A stretch of 64,000 nucleotides of DNA from Paraburkholderia phenazinium. Lineage in GTDB: Bacteria; Pseudomonadota; Gammaproteobacteria; Burkholderiales; Burkholderiaceae. The notes beneath the pieces are model-generated. The model was not told the origin of the DNA. It saw only the letters and a list, made by a program, of their open reading frames with translations, and made no database searches. A program made the position numbers and the translations under genes. Positions 54,679 to 62,285 of the stretch are shown here, in pieces (the stretch's first letter is position 1; each line of letters begins with the position of its first letter). The stretch spans positions 1,612,001 to 1,676,000 of the forward strand of contig NZ_FSRU01000002.1 in the NCBI RefSeq assembly GCF_900142845.1, in the 5' to 3' direction.

Positions 54679-54773
54679 CGCTGCGCGAGCCGCCATTTCT
54701 TCCGCCGGACACCGGTCGCCGACAATGCGGGCATGCTGGACGTGTGTGCGGAGCGTCTGTTGCAGCATCAATG

Positions 54774-54797
54774 AAAAGCCCCGCTCGGGGCGGGGCT
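54774..54797 (-). terminator. Intrinsic terminator of the toxin-antitoxin/hypothetical operon
   Basis: AGCCCCGC and GCGGGGCT pair around a 5-nt loop. Read on the minus strand, it is followed by TTTTC, just downstream of the stop of the 149-residue hypothetical gene. Confidence 0.7.
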
Positions 54798-54820
54798 GCG
54801 TAGTTTGATAGTTTGGGTGC

Positions 54821-55270
54821 TCAACCGGCAGGAGACGGTATCCCCTTCTCGACCACCAAAGAAGGGCCTGGAACAATATCCTGATCGTCGAAGATTGCAC
54901 GCACCTGAAATTTGGTTCTATCGGCAAATTCAACGTTCTCAAAGATAAACGGCACCATGACGGCGAGAAACTCCTCTGGCTTGCCTTCCCAACTACTTGC
55001 CGGCGGATCGATGTGAGCTTCGCTGAAAAGCGCGCCGTCGCGATATACACCCAAGCGGACCCTCTTATAGGGCATTGTTTTAGGACTAAACGGTTGAAGA
55101 ACAATGCACAGACGCAGCACTCGCGATGGAAAATCCGGCACGATCATGTTTTGCTGGTAAATGCCGATCAGCGACATCTTATTGTGCAACTCAAGACGCA
55201 CATCGTCGCAATACGTGACAGCTAGATGGCGCACCATGTCGGTAGGTTTAGGCGTGCTCTGCATCATCAT
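54821..55270 (-). CDS. Hypothetical protein downstream of toxin-antitoxin genes
   Basis: A 149-residue soluble beta-rich protein (LELHNKMSLIGIYQQNMIVP; VMVPFIFENVEFADRTKFQV) resembling a family of conserved proteins of unknown function, possibly DUF6941. The first ATG overlaps the antitoxin gene by 23 bp; an internal ATG at 55237 would leave a short gap instead. Overlap and strand put it in the toxin-antitoxin operon. Confidence 0.65.
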   Translation of the reverse strand: MMMQSTPKPTDMVRHLAVTYCDDVRLELHNKMSLIGIYQQNMIVPDFPSRVLRLCIVLQPFSPKTMPYKRVRLGVYRDGALFSEAHIDPPASSWEGKPEEFLAVMVPFIFENVEFADRTKFQVRAIFDDQDIVPGPSLVVEKGIPSPAG

Positions 55271-55724
55271 CGCTCACCGAATCCAAAATTTCATCCCCAG
55301 ATACGCCCAGTGCTTCGCGTAGCTTCCTGATTGTCTTGGCGCCAGCGTTTGCGATCGCGCCAGCTTCCAATCGCGCTATCTGTGGCTGCAAAATTCCGGT
55401 CTTTTCTGCAAGCTGCGTCTGCGACAGCCCCGCAGCAAGTCGCATTGCGGCAAGCGATCGCTGACCGCCTTTGGCCTCAACGATCTTCTCAGCTAACCTT
55501 CCGCGTGCTCGTTGGAGCGCTGCTAATTTCCGCGGATCCGCCTCGTATTTCGCTGTCAGATCAGCGAGTGGGCGCCCATCGCCTCGATGCGCTGGCAACC
55601 GAGGTGACGGCACGAAAACAAATTGGAGAATCGACGCCCCGGAGCTTGGGCTACTTGGCTCGATAAAACCCAAGGGCGTCGTAGTCTCCAACGCATCTTC
55701 GGACTTTCTCATGAGCTGTGTCAT
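55248..55724 (-). CDS. Helix-turn-helix antitoxin (HigA-like)
   Basis: A 158-residue protein with a C-terminal XRE-type helix-turn-helix (about 90-150: AAMRLAAGLSQTQLAEKTGI, QPQIARLEAGAIANAGAKTI) and an N-terminal ~85 residues of unknown role. Order toxin then antitoxin is the higBA arrangement. Its start lies 74 bp inside the toxin gene, an unusually long overlap. It should neutralise the toxin and repress the operon through the inverted repeat at 56061. Confidence 0.75.
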   Translation of the reverse strand: MTQLMRKSEDALETTTPLGFIEPSSPSSGASILQFVFVPSPRLPAHRGDGRPLADLTAKYEADPRKLAALQRARGRLAEKIVEAKGGQRSLAAMRLAAGLSQTQLAEKTGILQPQIARLEAGAIANAGAKTIRKLREALGVSGDEILDSVSDDDAEHA

Positions 55725-56061
55725 ATGAATGTTCTCGCGGCAGAATCGCCAGGATGTGGGTGCAGTCGGTGCGGCCATCGTAGGCGTGAAGCACTCGGTA
55801 TGGGATGAGTGCCCCGTCAAAATCCCACATTTTCAGTCGATAGATTGTGTAGCCGTCGTTCCAAAGTTCAATGAACCGCTCGTTGTCGAACGCGGGGTCT
55901 TCTCGGCGCGCCACTCGATCGCGGCACAGCAGTTCGATCAACTGCTCGTTGCCATATATTTCGTCAAGTAACACGTTGATGGTCGCAGCCGCTTCCTCAT
56001 CAACCTCATAGAGTTCATCAAGGTCTGCCTCAGCAGAAGGTTGGACGATCAGTCTCGGCAT
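55651..56061 (-). CDS. RelE/ParE-type toxin (HigB-like)
   Basis: A 136-residue protein of the RelE/ParE toxin fold. The core is YRLKMWDFDGALIPYRVLHA with the C-terminal ILAILPREHSYDTAHEKVRR. Relatives cleave mRNA on the ribosome. The start at 56061 (MPRLIVQPSAEADLDELYEV) fits family length; the longer frame to 56187 does not. The start codon touches a palindromic operator and has no clear ribosome site, so a nearly leaderless mRNA is possible. Confidence 0.8.
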   Translation of the reverse strand: MPRLIVQPSAEADLDELYEVDEEAAATINVLLDEIYGNEQLIELLCRDRVARREDPAFDNERFIELWNDGYTIYRLKMWDFDGALIPYRVLHAYDGRTDCTHILAILPREHSYDTAHEKVRRCVGDYDALGFYRAK

Positions 56062-56080
56062 TATAACGCAGATGTTATAA
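56061..56080. promoter_or_regulatory. Palindromic operator/promoter of toxin-antitoxin operon
   Basis: TTATAAC and GTTATAA form a perfect 7-bp-arm repeat spaced by 6 bp, overlapping the first base of the toxin start codon. On the minus strand it also gives -10-like TATAAC/TATAAT. It is the expected site for antitoxin autorepression. Confidence 0.65.
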
Positions 56081-56505
56081 AATGGTCGACGGGCGACTGT
56101 AAAAAATTCAAGGGTTCGTTCGGAGCCCGTACGGTGCATCCGGCCATCGCCAGCAGAAAATGAAGCCTTCGCTTGCCGCTCTCTCAACAGGGATTCGAAG
56201 ATTGGTCGAACCTCCTTCCAGGGATCGAAACGCCGCGTGCGGGGGGCACCCTCAGGCGGCTACCGCAGACCCTTGAATGGGGTGTGCTCCATCCAGTGTC
56301 ATTCCTCTCGGGTCACGGCGAACACGTTGCGGATCAGGTTGATCTCACGATTGACCGATGACGAACTCGCTGCCAGCGCTTCCGTTCCTTCCGCTTTTGT
56401 GTAGCCGGAAAGGCACCTAAGGTTAACCAAGATTGCCCAATTCAAGCGCAAGGCTTTGAATCAGCTGAATTGTTGGCATATCCTGGGAAACGTTGGGAGA
56501 ACTTC
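56081..56505. other. Intergenic between toxin gene and tRNA 3' end
   Basis: About 425 bp with no recognisable gene, adjoining the tRNA 3' end. No integrase or obvious repeat of the tRNA end was seen. Confidence 0.4.
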
Positions 56506-56869
56506 TGGTGCCGGGGACCGGACTTGAACCGGCAAGCTGTTAAGCGGCGGATTTTCGTCACACCACGTCTTTCGACGCCGACGATACCGGGCGGCATCCT
56601 CGTTCGTGCGCTGGACTATGCCTTCGCCATCGCGGCTGCTGCGCTGCAAAACCGCCAGCCCACGCCACCTTAGGCGCCCCCCGTCTAGTCTCTACACCTT
56701 CCGCACCCTCGCATGCTTGCGACGGCCGGCTTGGCTCGGCGTTGCCTCGATTCCGCTCGTGGCGCAAAACCAGGGGTTTCACCGAATTTGAGGGGTTCTG
56801 CACCGGCCGTTTCCGGTCGGGCACTCAATAGTTTAAGTCCGCTATGTTTACCAATTTCATCACCCCGGC
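56506..56869 (-). tRNA. tRNA-Leu(UAA), interrupted by a group I intron
   Basis: The 5' exon (56835-56869, 35 nt) begins GCCGGGG and ends GCGGACTT. The 3' exon (56506-56555, 50 nt) begins AAAATCCGC and ends CCCCGGCACCA. Joined, they give an 85-nt cloverleaf: acceptor stem GCCGGGG/CCCCGGC, D-stem ATG/CAT with GG in the loop, anticodon stem GCGGA/TCCGC with loop CTTAAAA (anticodon UAA), a long variable arm (GCT-TAAC-AGC) typical of tRNA-Leu, T-loop TTCAAGT and an encoded CCA. The split falls after the first anticodon base, the position used in cyanobacterial tRNA-Leu(UAA). Confidence 0.93.
56556..56834 (-). ncRNA. Group I self-splicing intron (IC3-like) in tRNA-Leu(UAA)
   Basis: A 279-nt ribozyme without an ORF. 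On the minus strand, the conserved core reads CAAATTCGGTGAAACC (56775-56790), GCAACGCCGAGCCAAGC (56729-56745), GAGACTAGACGG (56681-56692) and GAAGGCATAGTCC (56613-56625), in the order P, Q, R, S. This is very close to my recollection of the Azoarcus tRNA-Ile intron. P1 can form between exon ACUU and intron GAGU with the required U-G pair at the 5' splice site, and the last intron base is G. Splicing should restore the anticodon loop. Confidence 0.93.
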
Positions 56870-56958
56870 AGGGCGGACGCGATTCTACCATTGCGTCGCG
56901 GCGGCACCAAACCCGCCCGCGCCGAGTCATCGCGCAGTCACAAAGCATCCCGATAATT

Positions 56959-56988
56959 CACTCGACGAAAACGTTTACAACCCGAGTG
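56959..56988. promoter_or_regulatory. LacI-family operator before the lacI-type gene
   Basis: A central AAACGTTT (56969-56976) lies inside a wider inverted repeat, CACTCG (56959-56964) and CGAGTG (56983-56988), ending 12 bp before the regulator's start codon. AAACGTTT is the common core of LacI/GalR operators, so autoregulation is likely. Confidence 0.6.
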
Positions 56989-57000
56989 AAAACGACAGCG

Positions 57001-58050
57001 ATGACACCCACCATCAAGGATGTCGCGGCACACGCAGGCTTCTCGATTGCCACGGTTTCGCGCGCGATCAACGCGCCCCACACCGTGAACCCCGTCACCC
57101 TCGAAAAGGTGCGCCAGTCGATCGACGCCCTCAACTTTCGCCCGAGCCCGCTCGGCCGCCAGCTACGCGGCGAGCGCACCCGCCTGATCGGTGTGATCCT
57201 GCCCACCATCGCCAATCCGGTGTTCGCGGAGTGCCTGCAAGGCATCGACGAACTGGCCGCCGCGCACGGCTACCGTCTGATGCTGATGACCACCCAGTAC
57301 GACGCCGAGCGCGAACGCCACGCCATCGAGACGCTGCGCGAACAGCGCGTCGAAGGCCTGATCCTCACGGTCGCCGACGCCGACACTCACCCGCTGCTCG
57401 ACGACCTCGACCGCGCCGGCCTCCTCTACGTGCTGATGCACAACGACACGGTGCGCCGCCCGTCGGTCTCGGTCGACAACCGCCTCGCCGCCCACGACGG
57501 CGTGCGCATGCTGATCGCCCACGGCCATCGCCGCATCCTGATGCTGGCGGGCACGCTCGCCGCCTCCGACCGCGCGCGCCTGCGCCATCTCGGCTACGCC
57601 CAGGCCATGCAGCAGGCGGGGCTCACGCCCGCCCCGGCGCTTGAAATCGATTTCAATGCCGATGAGCTCGCCCCCTCCGTGCTCGCGCATCTGACCAACG
57701 GCCCGAACCGCCCCACCGCGCTCTTCTGCAGCAACGATCTGCTGGCGATGGTAGTGATGCGCGGCCTGCGTCGCGCGCGTCTGCAGATCCCCACGGACAT
57801 GTCGATCCTCGGCTTCGACGGTCTCGCCATGGGCGAGTTGCTACAGCCGCCGCTCGCCAGCATCTGCGCGCCGAATCGCGAGATCGGCTGCGCGGCGTGG
57901 AAGCGGCTGATGGCGCGCATCGACGGCACCTATACGGATGCCTCGCTCGCGCTCACGCTGCCGCACGCGCTGCGCGAAGGCGCGACGATCGCCGCGATCT
58001 CGAACACCAGCGAAGCGCCGCGCATCCGCTCGATGCAGCCGCTCGTGTAA
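57001..58050 (+). CDS. LacI-family transcriptional regulator
   Basis: A 349-residue regulator. The N-terminal LacI helix-turn-helix is TIKDVAAHAGFSIATVSRAI (about 3-22), followed by the hinge and a periplasmic-binding-protein-like effector domain (RLIGVILPTIANPVFAECLQ; STDMSILGFDGLAMGEL-like block near 270). Starts upstream of 57001 would read into the tRNA and are rejected. It directly precedes the ABC/phosphodiesterase operon on the same strand and probably controls it. Confidence 0.93.
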   Translation: MTPTIKDVAAHAGFSIATVSRAINAPHTVNPVTLEKVRQSIDALNFRPSPLGRQLRGERTRLIGVILPTIANPVFAECLQGIDELAAAHGYRLMLMTTQYDAERERHAIETLREQRVEGLILTVADADTHPLLDDLDRAGLLYVLMHNDTVRRPSVSVDNRLAAHDGVRMLIAHGHRRILMLAGTLAASDRARLRHLGYAQAMQQAGLTPAPALEIDFNADELAPSVLAHLTNGPNRPTALFCSNDLLAMVVMRGLRRARLQIPTDMSILGFDGLAMGELLQPPLASICAPNREIGCAAWKRLMARIDGTYTDASLALTLPHALREGATIAAISNTSEAPRIRSMQPLV

Positions 58051-58173
58051 GCACGGACGTCGCCAGCATGCCGCGTCCAGGATAACCGCGCGGCGGGCCG
58101 CCTCGCGCGTCCCGCCGCATCACGCCCGTATTACGCATTGCCTCTCGCACCTTTCCTTCCAAGGAGACCCGCT

Positions 58174-59283
58174 GTGACTCGCCGTTCCACCTGCTTTGGT
58201 CCGCTCTTGCGTACCTTGACCGCCACGTTCAAACGCACGGGCGCCAACCTGCTGTCGGCTTCGGCGCTCGCCGCCACCGCCTTCGCCACCGTGGCGGCCG
58301 TAACCGCCGTGACGAGCCTCGTTGCGCCGAACGCCGCCTACGCCGACGAAACCGCGATCTGCTACAACTGCCCGCCCGAATGGGCCGACTGGGCGAGCCA
58401 GATCAAGGCGATCCAGGCGAAGACCGGCATCCGCGTACCGTTCGACAACAAGAACTCCGGCCAGGCGATTGCGCAGATGATGGCCGAGCAGAAAAGCCCG
58501 GTGGCGGACGTCGTGTATCTGGGCGTGTCGTCGGCCTTCCAGGCGAAAGACAAGGGCGTGATCCAGCCGTACAAGCCAGCTCACTGGGACGACATCCCCG
58601 CCAACCTGAAGGACCCGCAAGGCTACTGGTTCGCGATCCATTCGGGCACGCTGGGCTTTTTCGTCAACAAGGATGCGCTCGAAGGCAAGCCGGTGCCGCG
58701 TTCGTGGGCCGACCTGCTCAAGCCTGAGTACAAAGGCATGATCGGCTACCTCGATCCGTCGAGCGCGTTCGTCGGTTATGCGGGCGCCGTGGCGGTCAAC
58801 CAGGCGCTCGGCGGCAGCTTCGACAACTTCCAGCCGGGTCTCGACTGGTTCCGCAAGCTCAAGGCCAACGCCCCGATCGTGCCGAAGCAGACCGCCTACG
58901 CTCGCGTGCTCTCCGGTGAGATTCCCATCCTGCTCGACTACGACTTCGACGCCTACCGCGCCAAGTACAAGGATCAGGCCAACGTCGAATTCGTGATTCC
59001 GCAGGAAGGCACGATCTCAGTGCCGTACGTGATGAGCCTCGTCAAGGGTGCGCCGCATGAAGCGAACGGCAAGAAGGTGCTCGACTTCGTGCTGTCGGAC
59101 GAAGGCCAGAAGCTGTGGGCCAACGCGTATCTGCGTCCGGTGCGCGCCAACGCCATGAGCCCGGAAGCCGCCGCCAGATTCCTGCCGGCGAGCGACTACG
59201 CCCGTGCCAAGGCCGTCGATTTCGGCAAGATGGCCGAGAAGCAGCAAAGCTTCGGCGAACAGTATCTTCAGGTGATGCATTGA
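58174..59283 (+). CDS. ABC transporter substrate-binding protein, family 1
   Basis: A 369-residue periplasmic binding protein of the iron/polyamine/phosphonate-type family. The GTG at 58174 follows AAGGAG by 7 nt. The N-terminus has a long, roughly 55-residue export signal ending near NAAYA-DE. The mature part begins ETAICYNCPPEWADWASQIK and shows VVYLGVSSAFQAKDKGV and IPILLDYDFDAYRAKYKD. Its ligand is unknown; the operon's phosphodiesterase suggests a glycerophosphodiester or other organophosphate. Confidence 0.9.
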   Translation: MTRRSTCFGPLLRTLTATFKRTGANLLSASALAATAFATVAAVTAVTSLVAPNAAYADETAICYNCPPEWADWASQIKAIQAKTGIRVPFDNKNSGQAIAQMMAEQKSPVADVVYLGVSSAFQAKDKGVIQPYKPAHWDDIPANLKDPQGYWFAIHSGTLGFFVNKDALEGKPVPRSWADLLKPEYKGMIGYLDPSSAFVGYAGAVAVNQALGGSFDNFQPGLDWFRKLKANAPIVPKQTAYARVLSGEIPILLDYDFDAYRAKYKDQANVEFVIPQEGTISVPYVMSLVKGAPHEANGKKVLDFVLSDEGQKLWANAYLRPVRANAMSPEAAARFLPASDYARAKAVDFGKMAEKQQSFGEQYLQVMH

Positions 59284-60104
59284 ACGACGTCACGTTCCCG
59301 CTGCGCTGGCGCATCGCCTTGATCGCGCCGGCGCTCGCGGTTTTCATCGCCTTCTGGCTGCTGCCGATGGTCGCGCTCGCGCAGTTGAGCGGCAACGGCC
59401 ACGCGTTCGACACCTACCGCGCGATGCTCACCAACGCGCGCTACATGACGAGCCTCGGCGCAACCGTCCTGCTGTCCGCGGCCATCACGGCGACCACGCT
59501 GGTGCTATCGGTGATCTCGGGCCTGCTGCTCGCGCGGCGCGAGTTTCCCGGCAAGCGCACCTTGCTCGCACTGCTAACCTTTCCGCTGGCGTTTCCCGGT
59601 GTGGTGGTGGGCTTCATGGTCATCATGCTGGCCGGGCGCCAGGGCTTGATCGGCGCGTTGTCGCTGAAACTGACCGGCGACCGCTGGGTCTTCGCCTATT
59701 CGATGAGCGGGCTCTTTCTCGGCTATCTGTACTTCTCGATTCCGCGCGTGATCGTCACGGTGATGGCGTCGGCGACCAAGCTCGACGCGTCGCTGGAAGA
59801 AGCGGCCCGTTCGCTCGGCGCCTCGCCGTGGCAGATCATGCGCGACATCGTGCTGCCCGCGCTCTCGCCGGGCCTGATTGCGGCGGGCGCGGTGTGCTTC
59901 GCCACCGCGATGGGTGCGTTCGGCACCGCCTTCACGCTCGCCACCGATATCGACGTGCTGCCCATGACCATCTACACCGAGTTCACGCTCAACGCGAACA
60001 TGGTGACGGCCGCGGGTCTGTCCATCGTGCTCGGCCTCGTGACCTGGCTCGTACTGGCGTTGGCGCGCAGCGTCACCGGCTCGGCGGTCGCAGCGAGTGC
60101 CTGA
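59280..60104 (+). CDS. ABC transporter permease 1
   Basis: A 274-residue binding-protein-dependent permease with six membrane helices. The EAA loop is SLEEAARSLGASPWQIMRDI. A TTG start at 59280 overlaps the binding-protein stop (TTGA) with AGGTGA just upstream. No better ATG or GTG fits the N-terminus NDVTFPLRWRIALIAP. Confidence 0.9.
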   Translation: MNDVTFPLRWRIALIAPALAVFIAFWLLPMVALAQLSGNGHAFDTYRAMLTNARYMTSLGATVLLSAAITATTLVLSVISGLLLARREFPGKRTLLALLTFPLAFPGVVVGFMVIMLAGRQGLIGALSLKLTGDRWVFAYSMSGLFLGYLYFSIPRVIVTVMASATKLDASLEEAARSLGASPWQIMRDIVLPALSPGLIAAGAVCFATAMGAFGTAFTLATDIDVLPMTIYTEFTLNANMVTAAGLSIVLGLVTWLVLALARSVTGSAVAASA

Positions 60105-60154
60105 ATCCCCGACGCGCGCCATCCGATCAAAGACCTGCGAATGAAGATCCATTC

Positions 60155-61138
60155 ATGAACTCCGTGACCCACACCGCCCAGCCGCCGGCCCCGCCGCCCT
60201 CCGCACCCGTTGCCCAGCGCCGCGCCCTGCCCCGCCTGTCGTCGCGCACGCTGCTCGCCGCCGGTCAGTGGCTCGTCACGCTGCTGCTGTGCGCGTTTCT
60301 GATCGTGCCGGTCGTGATGTCGATCATGGCCGGCCTCACCGTCAACTACTTCAAGGGCGTCTCGAGCGGGCTCACGCTGCGCTGGCTCATCGAAGTGTGG
60401 ACGCAGTATCACACCTCGGTGTTCCTCTCGCTCGAAGTGGCGGCGGCCACGCTTGCCATCACGCTCCTGACCGGCGTGCCGGCCGGCTACGTGCTCGCGC
60501 GCAGCAAGACGCGCCTGTCTCGCCTCATCGAAGAATTGCTGGTGCTGCCCATCGCGCTGCCCGGTCTCGCCTCCGCGCTCGCGCTGCTGGTGGTCTACGG
60601 CGGCATCACCATGTTCCGCATGAGCGTCTGGTTCATCGTGGTCGGCCACGTGGTGTTCACGCTGCCCTTCATGGTGCGCGCGGTCGCCGCCGTGTGTGCG
60701 AGCGCCGATCTGCGCACGCTCGAAGAAGGCGCGGCCAGCCTCGGCGCGAGCTTCCTGCAGCGCTTCGTGACCATCGTGCTGCCGAACGTGCGGCCCGGCA
60801 TCGTGGCGGGCGCGCTGGCGGTGCTGACGCTGTCCATCGGCGAATTCAACCTCACGTGGATGCTGCACACGCCCAATACCAAGACCTTGCCGGTGGGCCT
60901 CGCCGATACCTATGCCTCGCTGCGCATCGAGATCGGCAGCGCGTACACGATTCTGTTTTTCATCATGACCATGCCGTTGCTGGTGGCGATGCAATGGCTC
61001 GGCGTCGATGCCACCGGCCGGCGCAACGCGTCGGCCAAACGCCTCGCATCACGCCGCCTGTCGCGTACGACACGTCCATCCGATGCATCGCATCCGGCAG
61101 TCCCGTCCGATTCAACCCGCTCCAACGACACGCCATGA
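60155..61138 (+). CDS. ABC transporter permease 2
   Basis: A 327-residue permease, PotC-like. A proline-rich cytosolic N-terminus precedes the membrane helices; the EAA loop is TLEEGAASLGASFLQRFVTI. The polar C-terminal tail (about 35 residues, Ser/Arg-rich) is longer than usual. The ATPase start overlaps its stop as ATGA. Confidence 0.92.
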   Translation: MNSVTHTAQPPAPPPSAPVAQRRALPRLSSRTLLAAGQWLVTLLLCAFLIVPVVMSIMAGLTVNYFKGVSSGLTLRWLIEVWTQYHTSVFLSLEVAAATLAITLLTGVPAGYVLARSKTRLSRLIEELLVLPIALPGLASALALLVVYGGITMFRMSVWFIVVGHVVFTLPFMVRAVAAVCASADLRTLEEGAASLGASFLQRFVTIVLPNVRPGIVAGALAVLTLSIGEFNLTWMLHTPNTKTLPVGLADTYASLRIEIGSAYTILFFIMTMPLLVAMQWLGVDATGRRNASAKRLASRRLSRTTRPSDASHPAVPSDSTRSNDTP

Positions 61139-62205
61139 AACTCGCTCCCGTTCCCATCACGCTCACGCAATGCGCCAAGACGTTTCGCGGCACGCGCGTG
61201 CTCGAGCCGCTGGACCTGCGGATCGGCGCCGGCGAAACGCTGGTGCTGCTCGGACCGTCCGGCTGCGGCAAGACCACCACGCTGCGCATGATCGCCGGCC
61301 TCGAAACGCCCGATGCGGGCGGCCGGATTGCCTTCGGCGATGAAGACGTCACCGCGCTGCCGATCGAGCGGCGTCAGGTGGGCATGGTGTTCCAGAGCTA
61401 TGCGCTGTTTCCGAACCTGACGGTGCGCGGCAACATCGGCTATGGGCTGAAAATCAAACGCGTGGCGGCGGAGATTGCACGCCAACGCGTCGACGAACTG
61501 CTCGCGATGATGCGCCTCACCGCCCACGCCGACAAACCGATCGACCAGCTCTCCGGCGGCCAGCGTCAGCGGGTCGCATTGGCGCGGGCGCTGGCGATGC
61601 AGCCGCGCGTGCTGCTGCTCGACGAGCCGCTCACCGCGCTCGACGCCCGCCTGCGCGACGCCTTGCGCAGCGAAATGAACACACTGCTGCGCGAACTCGG
61701 CATCACCACCGTCTACGTCACGCACGACCAGGCCGAAGCGATGGAACTCGGCGACCGCATCGTCGTGATGAGCGCCGGGCGCATCGAGCAGATCGGCACG
61801 CCGCGCGACATCTACTACCGTCCGGCGAACCGGGCGGTCGCGCAGTTCGTCGGCACGATCAATCGTCTCGCCGGCGAGCGGCGCGACGGCGTGCTGGCCA
61901 CCACCGGCGGCGCCGTCCCGCTGCCTTCGCGAACAGCAGGATCGACCGGCGCGACAAACGCAACAGTTGCGGAGCACAACGAACTGTTTTTCCGGCCCGA
62001 AGACGCCTACCTCGCCGATCCGGCCAACGCCCAGTTGCGCGGCACGATCGAAGCCGCAGCGTTTCTCGGCGAGCGCACGCGGTTGACCATCGGCGGCGCG
62101 GCGCCCGACGCGCTGATCGTCGACGTCGCCGGCCGGGTCGAACTCGCGCGCGGCACGCCGGTGGGCATTTCGATCGCCCCGGAAGCGTTGATTGCGCTAT
62201 CGTGA
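61135..62205 (+). CDS. ABC transporter ATP-binding protein
   Basis: A 356-residue PotA/FbpC-type ATPase. Walker A is LLGPSGCGKTTTLRM, the Q-loop follows in VGMVFQSYALFPNLTV, the signature is LSGGQRQRVALARAL and Walker B is LLLDEPLTALDARL. The C-terminal third is the TOBE/regulatory domain. The ATG at 61135 is translationally coupled to the upstream permease. Confidence 0.95.
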   Translation: MKLAPVPITLTQCAKTFRGTRVLEPLDLRIGAGETLVLLGPSGCGKTTTLRMIAGLETPDAGGRIAFGDEDVTALPIERRQVGMVFQSYALFPNLTVRGNIGYGLKIKRVAAEIARQRVDELLAMMRLTAHADKPIDQLSGGQRQRVALARALAMQPRVLLLDEPLTALDARLRDALRSEMNTLLRELGITTVYVTHDQAEAMELGDRIVVMSAGRIEQIGTPRDIYYRPANRAVAQFVGTINRLAGERRDGVLATTGGAVPLPSRTAGSTGATNATVAEHNELFFRPEDAYLADPANAQLRGTIEAAAFLGERTRLTIGGAAPDALIVDVAGRVELARGTPVGISIAPEALIALS

Positions 62206-62285
62206 GCGTGTCGAGCCCGCCGCCCTTCTCTGTCAATTCCTGCGAATTCCCTCGAATTCCCGCGCATCCATAAGGACATGTCCCC

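Noticed and set aside
56506..56555. The 3' half of tRNA-Leu read as an attachment-site duplicate left by an integrated element
   Set aside because: The matching 5' half lies at 56835-56869 on the same strand, and group I intron core elements lie between, so the gene is split by an intron rather than truncated.
56713..57000. Extended N-terminus for the LacI-family regulator
   Set aside because: It would translate the group I intron and tRNA exon; the family N-terminus begins at 57001.
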